Positions 25,209 to 34,866 are shown, counted from the stretch's first letter. The stretch: DNA of 38,607 nucleotides from JAHEKD01 sp965215945 (GCA_965215945.1 CBDCFC010000005.1:1-38607), one strand, 5' to 3'. The notes: generated from the letters alone by a model not told the origin. Program-made: numbers and translations.

Positions 25209-27476
25209 TCAAGCTTGTTCCTGCGCACTTACAACAGCAAGTGCCGATACATTAACCAGACCTCTGACCGATATTGAGTTGGTGACTACATGAGCCGGTC
25301 TGGCTGCCCCAAGCAGCAATGGGCCTATAGCGATACCATCACTCAAGGTTTTGATCAAATTGGTGGCAATATGCGCAGCGTCGATATTTGGCATGATTAA
25401 TACATTTGCTTTGCCAGACAACCGGGTTTCCTTCATGAACCGTGACCGCATCAATGGATTCAACGCACTGTGGGCATGCATTTCTCCCTCAAATTCAAAA
25501 TTAGGTTGTTTTTGTTCCAGAATCCGCACTGCTTCACGCATCTTGATTGCTGACAAATCAGTATGGCTGCCAAACGAGGAATGTGAAACAAAGGCTACTT
25601 TGGGCTCCAGGGCGAAATCTCGCACCTGGTCGGCCACCAGAATAGCAAGTTCAGCCAATTCTTCGGCTGTTGGGTCAGCGGTAACATTGGTGTCACAAAT
25701 GAATATAGTACCGCTTGGTAAAATTAAGCAGGAGGTTGCCGAGAAATCTTTGGCTCCAGATCTCAGACCGATAATCTCACGAATGTGCTTCAAGTGATCG
25801 GTAAACGGACCAATTGAACCGCAAATCATGGCATCGGCATCTCCATGGCGCACCAACATACCAGCAACTGCTGTGGGCACGGTACGTATCACCTCCCTTG
25901 CCTTATCCGGCGTCACACCCGAACGACCCAAAAGTTGGTGATAATCGGTCCAAAGTTTATCGTAGCGTTCATCTTCATAAATATTAACCAGCTCAACATC
26001 GTTCTCTAAATCGAGCCTTAGCCCCAGTTTTTTAACGCGGTTCTTAATCACATCTGGTCGACCAATCAAAATCGGTCTAGCTATTTGTTCATCGACTAGC
26101 TGTTGCACCGCTTGTAGTACGATCCAGCTTTCTCCTTCCGCGAACACCAAACGTTTAGGATCCTGGCGGGCTTTTTCAAATACTGGCGTCATCAACAATA
26201 CTGAGCGAAAAGTAAACTCTGAAAGTTTACGTTTATATTCAGCAAGATTCTCTATCGGCCTGGCAGCAACACCACTATCCATTGCGGCTTTCGCTACGGC
26301 TGGTGCCACCTGCGAAATCAGCCGTGGATCGAAAGGCTTGGGGATGATGTAATCTGGCCCGAAGGTATGGGATTCCCCATACGCCTTATACACTTCATGC
26401 GTGGTTTCCGCCATACTCAAATCAGCCAATGCTTTAACGCAAGCGATTTTCATTTCTTCGTTAATGGTGGTTGCACCAACATCCAGAGCACCTCGAAAAA
26501 TATAGGGGAAGCAGAGAACATTATTAACCTGATTCGGATAATCCGAGCGACCGGTGGCAATAATCGCATTGGGCCTGACTTTTCTCGCTTCCTCCGGCAT
26601 AATCTCCGGTACTGGGTTCGATAAGGCCAATATGACCGGTTGTTCCGTCATTCTTTCAACCATTTCAGCCTTTAATGCCCCCGCTTTTGAACAACCTAAG
26701 AAAATATCTGTGCCTTCAATTGCATCCATGAGTGTTCGTGCATCTGTGTCATTTGCATAGGCCTGCTTATATTTATCCATGCCTTCTTCTCGGCCCTGAT
26801 AAATGACCCCACGACTATCACAAACAACAATATTTTCCTTCTTCATCCCCAATGAAACTAATAAATTCAGACAAGCCAAAGCTGCTGCACCGGCTCCTGA
26901 ACAAACCAACTTTACCTCCTCAAATGACTTGTCGATAAGTCTGAGACTGTTCATGACGGCTGTAGCGACAATGATCGCTGTTCCATGCTGATCATCATGA
27001 AATACCGGAATATTCATTCGCTCGCGCAATACTTCTTCGACTTCAAAGCATTCCGGCGCTTTAATATCCTCCAGATTAATGCCGCCGAAGGTTGGTTCAA
27101 GGCTGGCCACAATTTCAATTAATTTCTTGGGATCACGTTCATCGATTTCAATATCAAACACATCAACGCCGGCGAATTTTTTGAACAAAACCGCTTTTCC
27201 CTCCATCACCGGTTTTGAGGCAAGTGGCCCAATTTGCCCCAGACCAAGCACAGCAGTGCCATTCGAAATCACACCCACTAAGTTTCCACGGGCTGTATAG
27301 TCGCCGGCAAAAATGGGATTTTCAGCAATTTCCTCACAAGCAGCAGCCACACCTGGTGAATAGGCCAACGACAAATCATGCTGGGTCGCCATCGGCTTAG
27401 TCGCTTGAATTTGCAGTTTACCTTTTGGCTCAATGCGGTGGTAATCCAGTGCTTTTTGCTTAAAATCCTGCTCCAT
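25209..27476 (-). CDS. maeB: NADP-dependent malic enzyme with C-terminal phosphotransacetylase-like domain
   Basis: MaeB converts malate to pyruvate and CO2 with reduction of NADP. The 755-residue protein has the malic N-terminal domain (AYSPGVAAACEEI near residue 45), VFHDDQHGTA for metal and substrate binding, the nucleotide-binding SGAGAAALACL, and LSNPVPEI. From about residue 425 a phosphotransacetylase-like domain follows (FAEGESWIVLQA, GSIGPFTDHL), which in MaeB is regulatory and not catalytic. ATG at 27476 is preferred over 27491 because AGAGGA lies about 7 bases upstream of it and it begins MEQDFKQKAL. It lies downstream of the ribosomal cluster, separated by a terminator, so it has its own promoter. 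Confidence 0.95.
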   Translation of the reverse strand: MEQDFKQKALDYHRIEPKGKLQIQATKPMATQHDLSLAYSPGVAAACEEIAENPIFAGDYTARGNLVGVISNGTAVLGLGQIGPLASKPVMEGKAVLFKKFAGVDVFDIEIDERDPKKLIEIVASLEPTFGGINLEDIKAPECFEVEEVLRERMNIPVFHDDQHGTAIIVATAVMNSLRLIDKSFEEVKLVCSGAGAAALACLNLLVSLGMKKENIVVCDSRGVIYQGREEGMDKYKQAYANDTDARTLMDAIEGTDIFLGCSKAGALKAEMVERMTEQPVILALSNPVPEIMPEEARKVRPNAIIATGRSDYPNQVNNVLCFPYIFRGALDVGATTINEEMKIACVKALADLSMAETTHEVYKAYGESHTFGPDYIIPKPFDPRLISQVAPAVAKAAMDSGVAARPIENLAEYKRKLSEFTFRSVLLMTPVFEKARQDPKRLVFAEGESWIVLQAVQQLVDEQIARPILIGRPDVIKNRVKKLGLRLDLENDVELVNIYEDERYDKLWTDYHQLLGRSGVTPDKAREVIRTVPTAVAGMLVRHGDADAMICGSIGPFTDHLKHIREIIGLRSGAKDFSATSCLILPSGTIFICDTNVTADPTAEELAELAILVADQVRDFALEPKVAFVSHSSFGSHTDLSAIKMREAVRILEQKQPNFEFEGEMHAHSALNPLMRSRFMKETRLSGKANVLIMPNIDAAHIATNLIKTLSDGIAIGPLLLGAARPAHVVTNSISVRGLVNVSALAVVSAQEQA

Positions 27477-27545
27477 TGTCTTTCCTCTCACTAAGTTTTC
27501 AATCTGAATTGAATTTTATCCTGTAATCAAAATATTTACTGAACG

Positions 27546-27572
27546 AAAAAGCCGCACAACGTGCGGCTTTTC
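27546..27572. terminator. Strong hairpin terminator after rplQ
   Basis: The stem is GCCGCAC (27551-27557) with GTGCGGC (27561-27567), loop AAC, flanked by AAAAA on the left and TTTT on the right. It looks like a Rho-independent terminator on both strands, but since rplQ and maeB are both on the - strand its job is to end the alpha operon about 30 bases after rplQ. Confidence 0.9.
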
Positions 27573-27603
27573 ATAAATCCCAGTATTTGTTCAAACACAA
27601 CTG

Positions 27604-28005
27604 CTAGTCTTCATCTACTTCAACTTCTTCCAAGGCCGTTGGATCCATTATTCCATCCACTAACTGTACATAAGCCATTGGTGCATTGTCACCCGAACGA
27701 TTACCACATTTTAAAATACGTAAATAACCACCGGGGCGATCCTTGTAGCGCTCACCTAACTCATTAAAAAGCTTAGACACAGCGTCCTTGTCTCGAAGTC
27801 TTGAAAAAGCAAGGCGGCGATTTGCAACAGAGCTTTGCTTGGATAAGGTGATCAATGGTTCTGCAACACGCCTGAGTTCTTTGGCTTTAGGCAAAGTTGT
27901 TTTTATTTGCTCATGCATAAACAACGATGATGCCATATTTCTAAACATCGCATCTCTATGTGAGCTGGTTCGATTCAGCTTACGCCCTGATTTTCCATGA
28001 CGCAT
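27604..28005 (-). CDS. rplQ: 50S ribosomal protein L17
   Basis: The 133-residue protein begins MRHGKSGRKLNR and carries the typical AMFRNMASSLF segment and, later, GERYKDRPGGYLRILK. It is the last gene of the alpha operon, 21 bases after rpoA, followed directly by the terminator. It ends in an acidic tail (EEVEVDED) that is longer than in E. coli. Confidence 0.97.
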   Translation of the reverse strand: MRHGKSGRKLNRTSSHRDAMFRNMASSLFMHEQIKTTLPKAKELRRVAEPLITLSKQSSVANRRLAFSRLRDKDAVSKLFNELGERYKDRPGGYLRILKCGNRSGDNAPMAYVQLVDGIMDPTALEEVEVDED

Positions 28006-28026
28006 AGTAAAATACTCCCGTGATTC

Positions 28027-29013
28027 TTACTTGTCACCAGGCTGTCTAATAAGAGCCGGTGGCCAGTTTTCCAATATGGTTCCAAGTGCCAGACCGCGTT
28101 CTTGTAACACATCTTTAATTTCATTCAGTGATTTTTTACCTAAGTTTGGAGTCTTTAATAACTCAACTTCAGTACGTTGAACCAAATCACCAATGTAATA
28201 AATATTTTCTGCCTTCAAACAGTTAGCCGAACGAACCGTTAGTTCCAAATCATCTACTGGGCGAATTAGTACCGGATCAATTTCCGGTTCATCAACGTTT
28301 TGAGTTTCTTGGGCAATCTGCTTAAGATCGACAAATACCGAAATCTGATCATGCAAGATTGTTGCTGCACGTTTGATCGCACTTTCCGGATCGATAGTAC
28401 CATCAGTCTTCATTTCAATAATTAACTTATCAAGGTCTGTACGTTGCTCAACGCGGGCATTTTCAACAGAGTAAGTCACTTCAAGCACTGGACTGAAAGA
28501 AGCATCCAGTTTCATCGCTCCGATGGTTTTGTTCTCACCTGACTTTTCCATCTCGGCAACTTTGTAACCCCGTCCCTTCTCAACCTTAATTTCCATTTCA
28601 AGTTTAGCATCATCAGATAAATGGGCTAATACATAATCGGGATTGACAATTTCTACGTCGTGCTCAAGTTGAAAGTCGCCCGCTAATAATTCACCTGGCC
28701 CTTGTTTGTTAATTCGCAGCACTGCCTCTTCTTTTTCGTGTAATTGAATGGCAACGTTTTTCAAATTCATCAGTAAATCAATAACGTCTTCCTGCACGCC
28801 TTCAATAGTGGTGTATTCATGAAGAACCCCGTCTATTTTCACTTCGGTGACGGCGCAACCAGGCATGGATGAAAGTAAAATGCGACGCAAGGCATTTCCC
28901 AGGGTGTAGCCAAATCCACGCTCAAGTGGCTCAAGTGCAACTTTCGCACGCGTACCGTCTGACTTCACGTCAACAATACGAGGTTTCAGGAAATCAGCAA
29001 TAGTATCTGTCAT
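28027..29013 (-). CDS. rpoA: RNA polymerase alpha subunit
   Basis: RpoA is the assembly platform of RNA polymerase; its C-terminal domain contacts activators and UP elements. The 328-residue protein has the N-terminal assembly domain (PLERGFGYTLGNALRRILLSS around residue 28-48) and, after a linker near 240, the C-terminal domain with RSANCLKAENI and TPNLGKKSLNEIKD. Length is normal and the reading frame is unbroken. Confidence 0.98.
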   Translation of the reverse strand: MTDTIADFLKPRIVDVKSDGTRAKVALEPLERGFGYTLGNALRRILLSSMPGCAVTEVKIDGVLHEYTTIEGVQEDVIDLLMNLKNVAIQLHEKEEAVLRINKQGPGELLAGDFQLEHDVEIVNPDYVLAHLSDDAKLEMEIKVEKGRGYKVAEMEKSGENKTIGAMKLDASFSPVLEVTYSVENARVEQRTDLDKLIIEMKTDGTIDPESAIKRAATILHDQISVFVDLKQIAQETQNVDEPEIDPVLIRPVDDLELTVRSANCLKAENIYYIGDLVQRTEVELLKTPNLGKKSLNEIKDVLQERGLALGTILENWPPALIRQPGDK

Positions 29014-29057
29014 ATTAATCCTCGAGAATAACTCACGGGTTAAGATTGTGTATTTAA

Positions 29058-29681
29058 TTACTTGGAATAAAGAGCAACCACCAGCGACTCGTCGATGTCT
29101 GCCGGTAGATCACCACGTTCGGGCTGCGATTTAAAAACACCTTTAAGATTTTTAATATCTACATCAACCCAATCCGGAAAGCCTATTTGTTGGGCAATCT
29201 CCAGTGAAGCAGTTATACGCAACTGCTTTTTGCTTTTCTCTCTAACTTCAACTTCATCCCCGGCCTTGACCTGGTACGAAGGAATATTTACGCGAGTACC
29301 ATTGACCAATATGGCATTATGGCTAACCAATTGTCGCGCTTCAGCTCTGGTAACGCCAAAACCCATTCGATAGACCACATTATCTAAACGGCTTTCTAGC
29401 AATTTAAACAGGTTTTCACCCGTAGAGCCTTTAATTCTGGCTGCTTCATCGTAATATCCACGGAACTGTTTTTCTAAAATCCCGTACATACGGCGCATTT
29501 TTTGTTTTTCACGCAACTGACTACCGTAAACAGTCACACGAGATGGCCTGGAACTCGCTTTTGCACCGGGTAAGCGCCCTACTCTACATTTTGATTCAAA
29601 CGAGCGAGCGGGACTTTTCAGAAAAAGATCCGTACCTTCTCTTCGTGCCAGCTTACAAGTTGGTCCTAAATATCTTGCCAT
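29058..29681 (-). CDS. rpsD: 30S ribosomal protein S4
   Basis: The 207-residue protein begins MARYLGPTCKLARREG and includes the S4 RNA-binding domain (LESRLDNVVYRMGF, QLVSHNAILVNG). It lacks a multi-cysteine zinc finger, as usual in gammaproteobacteria. In E. coli S4 represses this operon by binding its leader; no equivalent pseudoknot was worked out here. It lies 2 bases after rpsK. Confidence 0.97.
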   Translation of the reverse strand: MARYLGPTCKLARREGTDLFLKSPARSFESKCRVGRLPGAKASSRPSRVTVYGSQLREKQKMRRMYGILEKQFRGYYDEAARIKGSTGENLFKLLESRLDNVVYRMGFGVTRAEARQLVSHNAILVNGTRVNIPSYQVKAGDEVEVREKSKKQLRITASLEIAQQIGFPDWVDVDIKNLKGVFKSQPERGDLPADIDESLVVALYSK

Positions 29682-29683
29682 AA

Positions 29684-30067
29684 TTAAACTCGACGTTTCT
29701 TTGGTGGACGACAGCCGTTATGTGGAATCGGTGTCACATCAGTAATACTTGAAATCTCCAACCCTAAAGCATTCAATGCTCTGACTGCCGATTCGCGACC
29801 GGGACCAGGGCCTTTGATACGCACTTCAACGTTTTTCAAACCATACTCCATCGCAATTTTACCGCAGTTCTCTGCCGCTACCTGTGCAGCAAATGGGGTG
29901 CTTTTACGTGACCCACGAAAACCGGCACCGCCTGCTGTAGCCCAGCTTAAAGCATTTCCATGTCTATCCGTAATAGAGATAATCGTGTTGTTAAATGATG
30001 CGTGCACATGGGCGATACCATCGACCACATGCTTTTTAACTTTGGATTTTTTTCCTGCTTTAGCCAT
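29684..30067 (-). CDS. rpsK: 30S ribosomal protein S11
   Basis: The 127-residue protein contains the conserved GIAHVHASFNNTIISITD, GPGPGRESAVRAL and C-terminal PHNGCRPPKKRRV of S11. It lies 22 bases after rpsM and 2 bases before rpsD in the usual order. Confidence 0.98.
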   Translation of the reverse strand: MAKAGKKSKVKKHVVDGIAHVHASFNNTIISITDRHGNALSWATAGGAGFRGSRKSTPFAAQVAAENCGKIAMEYGLKNVEVRIKGPGPGRESAVRALNALGLEISSITDVTPIPHNGCRPPKKRRV

Positions 30068-30089
30068 CTTTTTTGTTACCTAGCATTCC

Positions 30090-30446
30090 TTACCTTTTAA
30101 TCGGTCTGCGCGGACCCTTACGTGTTCTTGCATTCGTTTTAGTTCGTTGACCACGAACAGGCAAACCGCGCCGATGACGCAAGCCACGATAATTACCCAT
30201 ATCCATCAAACGCTTAATGTTCATCGACACTTCACGTCTGAGATCACCTTCAACCTGATATTGTGCAACACCCTGACGTAATTGGTCAGCTTGATCTTCA
30301 GTCAAATCTTTGACCTTTGTTTGTCGATCAAGGTTAATCGCATCACATAAATTTTGCGCTGTATGTCGTCCAATACCATAAATAGAGGTCAATGCGATCT
30401 CTATATGTTTATTAGCAGGTAAATTTATACCGGCAATTCGTGCCAC
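30090..30446 (-). CDS. rpsM: 30S ribosomal protein S13
   Basis: The 118-residue protein begins MARIAGINLPANKH and ends in the basic RGQRTKTNARTRKGPRRP tail of S13. It is the first gene of the alpha operon. The 87 bases to rpmJ are the place where S4 autoregulation would act if conserved; I see no clear hairpin there. Confidence 0.98.
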   Translation of the reverse strand: MARIAGINLPANKHIEIALTSIYGIGRHTAQNLCDAINLDRQTKVKDLTEDQADQLRQGVAQYQVEGDLRREVSMNIKRLMDMGNYRGLRHRRGLPVRGQRTKTNARTRKGPRRPIKR

Positions 30447-30533
30447 TTGAGTTTTCTCCGCTTATGGGTTCAAAAAACGTGCAAGGATACCGTTTTTATC
30501 GCTTGTTTTCAATAGCTTAGCGAACAAACAAGT

Positions 30534-30647
30534 TTATCCCTGACGCTGTTTATGTTTAGGGTCTGAGCAAATGACCCGGACCTTACCATTTCGTCTAATG
30601 ACCCTGCAATTTCTACATAATCTTTTAACAGATGCTCTAACTTTCAT
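30534..30647 (-). CDS. rpmJ: 50S ribosomal protein L36
   Basis: This 37-residue protein begins MKVRASVKRLCRNCR and ends DPKHKQRQG. C11, C14, C27 and the late His form the zinc site of the C+ type of L36, so it needs zinc and is not the alternative zinc-free paralogue. It lies 32 bases after secY, in the standard place. Confidence 0.96.
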   Translation of the reverse strand: MKVRASVKRLCRNCRVIRRNGKVRVICSDPKHKQRQG

Positions 30648-30679
30648 ACTATTTCTCCAGACTGGCCTATCTTAGGATC

Positions 30680-32032
30680 TTAGCGGGTCATTCCAAGACC
30701 ACCTCCGGTTAAGGAGGACTTTTTCATTAAGCTTTCGTATTGGCGAGACATTAAATAGGATTGCACTTGTGCCATTAAATCCATAATCACTACTACGATA
30801 ATCAACAAAGATGTACCGCCAAAATAAAATGGAACATTCCATTTAACGATTAAAAATTCCGGAATCAAACAAACCAGTGTTAAATAAGCCGCACCAACTA
30901 ATGTCAGCTTTGATACAACATTATCGATATAATTTGCAGTCTGTGCACCCGGGCGAATACCCGGTACAAACGCGCCAGACTTTTTCAGATTATCTGCTAT
31001 ATCTTTGGGATTAAAAATTAATGCCGTATAAAAAAAGCAGAAAAAGATTATCATCGTTGCATAGGCTAATACATAAATTGGTTGACCGGGAGATAACCAT
31101 GTCGATATATTTTGTAAAAAACTACCTATCACTCCATCGGCACTGGATTGTCCGAAAAATCCTGCCAGACTTGCTGGAAACAAGATCAGACTCGAGGCGA
31201 AGATAGGAGGTATAACACCGGCCATATTCAGTTTCAGAGGTAAAAAGCTGCTTTGCCCCTGAACCATTTTACGGCCTTGCTGCCGCTTGGCATAGTTAAC
31301 CGTAATGCGCCGCTGACCGCGTTCAACAAAAACAACGAAATAGGTAACCGCAATCGCACCGATAAACAGAACCAGCACACCCAATGATGAAAAACTGCCG
31401 GTACGCGCGAGCTCCAAAGTGCCACCAACAGCAGCCGGTAATCCTGCAACGATACTACAAAAAATGATCAATGAAATACCGTTACCGATACCTCGCTCAG
31501 TGATTTGTTCACCCAACCAAACCAGAAACATGGTTCCGGCAACCAATGAGGCCACTGTCGTCAATTTAAAACTTAATCCTGTCACCAAGACTACCGGTGC
31601 ACCATTAACCTGTTGTGATTGAATCGCTACCGCAATACCTAAAGCCTGGAAACTTGCAAGCAACAATGTTCCATAACGTGTGTATTGAGCAATCTTCCGT
31701 CGCCCTGCTTCACCTTCTTTTTTCATCTGCTCCAAAGTAGGCACCACCGTGGACATCATTTGCATAATAATTGACGCTGAAATATAGGGCATAACGCCAA
31801 GTGCTAACACTGATAATCGCTGTAATGCACCACCGGAAAACATGTTAAACACATCGAGAATTGAACCACGTGTTTGCTCAAACAATGCTGCCACAGCGGC
31901 TGGATCGACACCTGGTACCGGAACGTGTGTGCCAAATCGATAAACGAGCAAAGCCCCCAGCATAAATAAGATACGCTGTCTTAACTCAGACATTTGCCCA
32001 AGTGAAGAAAAGGTTTTGTCGCCTTTGGCCAT
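30680..32032 (-). CDS. secY: SecY, channel subunit of the Sec translocase
   Basis: SecY forms the protein-conducting channel in the inner membrane with SecE and SecG. The 450-residue protein has about ten hydrophobic segments, the N-terminal SELRQRILFMLGALLVYRFG, a plug-like GALQRLSVLALGVMPYI and a cytosolic loop with GIRPGAQTANYID. The ATG overlaps the rplO stop (TAATG). The C-terminal tail ends GGLGMTR. Confidence 0.98.
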   Translation of the reverse strand: MAKGDKTFSSLGQMSELRQRILFMLGALLVYRFGTHVPVPGVDPAAVAALFEQTRGSILDVFNMFSGGALQRLSVLALGVMPYISASIIMQMMSTVVPTLEQMKKEGEAGRRKIAQYTRYGTLLLASFQALGIAVAIQSQQVNGAPVVLVTGLSFKLTTVASLVAGTMFLVWLGEQITERGIGNGISLIIFCSIVAGLPAAVGGTLELARTGSFSSLGVLVLFIGAIAVTYFVVFVERGQRRITVNYAKRQQGRKMVQGQSSFLPLKLNMAGVIPPIFASSLILFPASLAGFFGQSSADGVIGSFLQNISTWLSPGQPIYVLAYATMIIFFCFFYTALIFNPKDIADNLKKSGAFVPGIRPGAQTANYIDNVVSKLTLVGAAYLTLVCLIPEFLIVKWNVPFYFGGTSLLIIVVVIMDLMAQVQSYLMSRQYESLMKKSSLTGGGLGMTR

Positions 32033-32463
32033 TATTCGACCGATCCTCCGGCAGCTTCAATAGCTGCTTTAGCGCCGGCAGTGGCTCTAATCGCTTTTAG
32101 ATTAATAGCTTTGGTAATTTCACCGCTGGCAATCACTTTGGCTGATTCAATATTGTGTTTAACAATGCCCGCTTTTTTTAAACTAACTAAATCAACCACA
32201 TCACCTTCGATTGCATTCAACTCACTCAAGCGCACTTGTGCTGTTTTTTCAGCAATAGGAGAGCTAAAACCAAACTTAGGCAACCGACGTTGCAAAGGCA
32301 TTTGACCGCCTTCGAAACCAACTTTATGAAACCCTCCCGAGCGGGATTTTTGTCCTTTATGACCACGCCCGGCTGTTTTGCCCAAACCACTACCTGGGCC
32401 GCGACCCACACGCTTGCGGTCTTTTTTGGCGCCTTCGGCTGGTCTGAGTGTATTCAATCTCAT
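32032..32463 (-). CDS. rplO: 50S ribosomal protein L15
   Basis: The 143-residue protein begins MRLNTLRPAEGAKKDRKR and includes the glycine-rich GRGPGSGLGKTAGRGHKGQ. The ATG at 32463 overlaps the rpmD stop (ATGA) and is preferred to the frame start 15 bases upstream because L15 begins MRLN. Confidence 0.97.
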   Translation of the reverse strand: MRLNTLRPAEGAKKDRKRVGRGPGSGLGKTAGRGHKGQKSRSGGFHKVGFEGGQMPLQRRLPKFGFSSPIAEKTAQVRLSELNAIEGDVVDLVSLKKAGIVKHNIESAKVIASGEITKAINLKAIRATAGAKAAIEAAGGSVE

Positions 32464-32648
32464 CAGATCGACTCCCATTCAAGCAAATAATAAGCGTGAC
32501 TAATCATGCCACGATTCTCAGGCGTATCATGTACTACCACTGTTTGGTGGATTCGACGCAAACCAAGACCACGCACGCAAGCCTGGTGCCTTTTACTGCG
32601 ACCATGAATACTCTTAATGAGTTTTACCTTGATTTTTTTATCCGCCAT
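32463..32648 (-). CDS. rpmD: 50S ribosomal protein L30
   Basis: This 61-residue protein has the L30 core KVKLIKSIHGRSKRHQA, a GLGLRR loop and HTPENRGMI-like VHDTPENRGM. It overlaps the rplO start by 4 bases and follows rpsE by 19 bases. Confidence 0.96.
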   Translation of the reverse strand: MADKKIKVKLIKSIHGRSKRHQACVRGLGLRRIHQTVVVHDTPENRGMISHAYYLLEWESI

Positions 32649-32667
32649 GTTTTATCTACTATGTTGA

Positions 32668-33177
32668 TTAACCTAAAATTTCTTCGACTGTCTTGCCTCG
32701 CTTGGCAGCCACTTGCTCGGGGCTGGTGGATTGCTTTAAGCCATTTATTGTGGCATAAGCAACGTTAACCGGATTAGTCGTTCCAATTACTTTCGCTAAT
32801 ACATTTTCCAAGCCAAGCACTTCAAAAATCGCTCGCATGGTACCACCGGCAATAATTCCTGTACCTTCTGATGCAGGACGCATAACCACTGATGCCGCAC
32901 CATGGCGACCTACAACCGGATAATGTAGTGTCGTATTATTCATGTTGATTCTGACCATGTTACGACGCGCATTCTCCATGGCCTTTTGCACAGCAACAGG
33001 CACTTCTCGTGCTTTACCGCGACCAACACCAACTCGGCCATTACCATCACCAACTACGGTCAATGCTGAAAAACCCATCAAGCGTCCACCTTTAACCGTT
33101 TTAGCAACGCGCCTGACGCTGATCAGACGTTCTTGCGTCTCGTTTGAACTTTGCGTTATTTCTCTTGTTACAGCCAT
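32668..33177 (-). CDS. rpsE: 30S ribosomal protein S5
   Basis: The 169-residue protein has VAKTVKGGRLMGFSALTVVG, the loop at which spectinomycin-resistance changes occur in E. coli, and GRGKAREVPVAVQKA. Nothing unusual is seen in that loop. It is 8 bases after rplR. Confidence 0.97.
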   Translation of the reverse strand: MAVTREITQSSNETQERLISVRRVAKTVKGGRLMGFSALTVVGDGNGRVGVGRGKAREVPVAVQKAMENARRNMVRINMNNTTLHYPVVGRHGAASVVMRPASEGTGIIAGGTMRAIFEVLGLENVLAKVIGTTNPVNVAYATINGLKQSTSPEQVAAKRGKTVEEILG

Positions 33178-33185
33178 TACAACTC

Positions 33186-33542
33186 CTAACAGTTTAAGCC
33201 GCTTTCACGGGCAGCATCGGCTAAAGCCTTGACTCGGCCATGATAATGAAAACCACTGCGATCGAATGCAACGTGCTCAATACCAGCCTGCTTTGCTTTT
33301 TCAGCAATGGCTTGACCCACTGCTTTAGCGGCTTCAATATTACCGCCATTTTTAATTTTTGCCTTGACCTCAGCTTGCAAAGTTGAAGCACTTGCCAACA
33401 CTTTACCGCCATCAGCAGAAATGACCTGGGCATAAGTATGACGCGGTGTACGATGTACACACAGCCTGACTTTTTCAAGATGTCTAATGCGGGCACGTGT
33501 CTTACGTGCGCGTCTAATTCGGCTTTGCTTTTTAGATAACAT
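33186..33542 (-). CDS. rplR: 50S ribosomal protein L18
   Basis: The 118-residue protein has VHRTPRHTYAQVI and ends RVKALADAARESGLNC-like (VKALADAARESGLNC). L18 binds 5S rRNA with L5. It has the usual place between rplF and rpsE; an N-terminal stretch is rich in Arg and Lys. Confidence 0.97.
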   Translation of the reverse strand: MLSKKQSRIRRARKTRARIRHLEKVRLCVHRTPRHTYAQVISADGGKVLASASTLQAEVKAKIKNGGNIEAAKAVGQAIAEKAKQAGIEHVAFDRSGFHYHGRVKALADAARESGLNC

Positions 33543-33558
33543 AGCGATAAACCTTCAA

Positions 33559-34092
33559 TTATTTCTTTTTCGCTTGTTTGCGAATAACATGCTCATCGAA
33601 ATACCGTACTCCTTTACCTTTATAAGGCTCTGGTGGTCGATAACGCCTGATTTCCGCAGCAACCTGACCGACCAACTGCTTATCAGCGCCTTTGACTATC
33701 ACTTCAGTGGGACTAGGCGTTTCGATGGTAATGCCTTCTGGCACATCATAGACAACAGGATGCGAAAAGCCTAAAGTCAAATTAAGCTTTTTACCTTGCG
33801 CTTGCGCCCTGTAGCCAACACCAATGACCGTTAATTTCTTTTCAAATCCATTGGTTACACCTTCGACCATATTGTTGACAATTGAACGTACAGTACCCGA
33901 CATTGCTTTAGCTTGCTTGCTATCGTTTGCCGCTTCAAAACTCAATTGTCCGTTTTCTTGTTGAATACGAACATCGCCGGTCAAGGCAAGATTTAACTCA
34001 CCTTTGGATCCTTTCACAGTCACCTGTTCATCGGCAAGTTTGACTTCGACACCGCTTGGAATAGTAATAGGATATTTTGCTATTCGTGACAT
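33559..34092 (-). CDS. rplF: 50S ribosomal protein L6
   Basis: The 177-residue protein begins MSRIAKYPI and has the duplicated L6 fold, with VKGSKGELN in the first half and GADKQLVGQVAAEIR and PPEPYKGKGVRY in the second. The frame is intact. Confidence 0.98.
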   Translation of the reverse strand: MSRIAKYPITIPSGVEVKLADEQVTVKGSKGELNLALTGDVRIQQENGQLSFEAANDSKQAKAMSGTVRSIVNNMVEGVTNGFEKKLTVIGVGYRAQAQGKKLNLTLGFSHPVVYDVPEGITIETPSPTEVIVKGADKQLVGQVAAEIRRYRPPEPYKGKGVRYFDEHVIRKQAKKK

Positions 34093-34104
34093 AGAATCTT
34101 CACC

Positions 34105-34500
34105 CTAGCTTACAAAACACAACAACTCACCGCCAACACCTGATTCTCGCGCCTTACGCTCAGCCATGATGCCTTTGGAAGTGGAAACAATCGCAATACC
34201 TAAGCCATCCTTAACAGATGGTAAATCTTCCACACCATAATAAACTCGGCGACCAGGTTTGCTGATACGTTTTATCATATCAATTACCGGCTCACCTTGA
34301 TAATATTTTAAATCAACAGTAATTGACTTTTTTCCATCGACCTCTACTTCAGAGTGACCATTAATATAGCCCTCATCCTCAAGCACGTTAAGAATAGCAT
34401 GCTTCACTGTTGATGCTGGAAAAGTCACCGTTTGCTTTTCTGCTTTTAACGCATTTCGAATTTGCGTCAGCATGTCAGCGATTGGATCTGTCATTGCCAT
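34105..34500 (-). CDS. rpsH: 30S ribosomal protein S8
   Basis: The 131-residue protein begins MAMTDPIADMLTQIRNA and ends GIMAERKARESGVGGELLC. In E. coli S8 represses this operon by binding the rplX-rplE mRNA; whether that site persists cannot be judged because that region has probable errors. Confidence 0.97.
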   Translation of the reverse strand: MAMTDPIADMLTQIRNALKAEKQTVTFPASTVKHAILNVLEDEGYINGHSEVEVDGKKSITVDLKYYQGEPVIDMIKRISKPGRRVYYGVEDLPSVKDGLGIAIVSTSKGIMAERKARESGVGGELLCFVS

Positions 34501-34556
34501 ATTTTTTATAACCTAGAATTTAAACCTGATGCTTACTCTTTATTTACTAACCAACG

Positions 34557-34862
34557 CTACCAACTCGACTTAACAACGCCTGGCACTTCACCACGCATGA
34601 TTAACTCTCGTAATTTATTTCGACTTAATCCGAACTTTCGATAATAGCCACGTGGGCGCCCGGTTAACACACAACGGTTTCGTTGTCTGCAGCGACTGCC
34701 GTTACGGGGCAATTTTTGCAGTTTAATCATAGCGTCCCAGCGCTCATCATCAGAAAGCGTTTCATCAATAATCTGAGCTTTTAGTGCCGCTCTTTTTGCT
34801 GCATCACGCTCATTAATGCTTTTACGCTTAACTTCGCGTGCCACCATAGATTTTTTAGCCAT
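34557..34862 (-). CDS. rpsN: 30S ribosomal protein S14
   Basis: The 101-residue protein begins MAKKSMVAREVKR; the long, zinc-free type of S14 is indicated by its length and by the lack of the CxxC pairs. RCVLTGRPRGYYRKFGLSR is the family core. The ATG at 34862 is preferred to the frame start 39 bases upstream, which lies in rplE. Confidence 0.96.
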   Translation of the reverse strand: MAKKSMVAREVKRKSINERDAAKRAALKAQIIDETLSDDERWDAMIKLQKLPRNGSRCRQRNRCVLTGRPRGYYRKFGLSRNKLRELIMRGEVPGVVKSSW

Positions 34863-34866
34863 ATTC

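Noticed and set aside
25351..25797. A 148-codon open frame on the + strand inside maeB
   Set aside because: Antisense to the well-conserved phosphotransacetylase-like domain; no independent evidence of coding.
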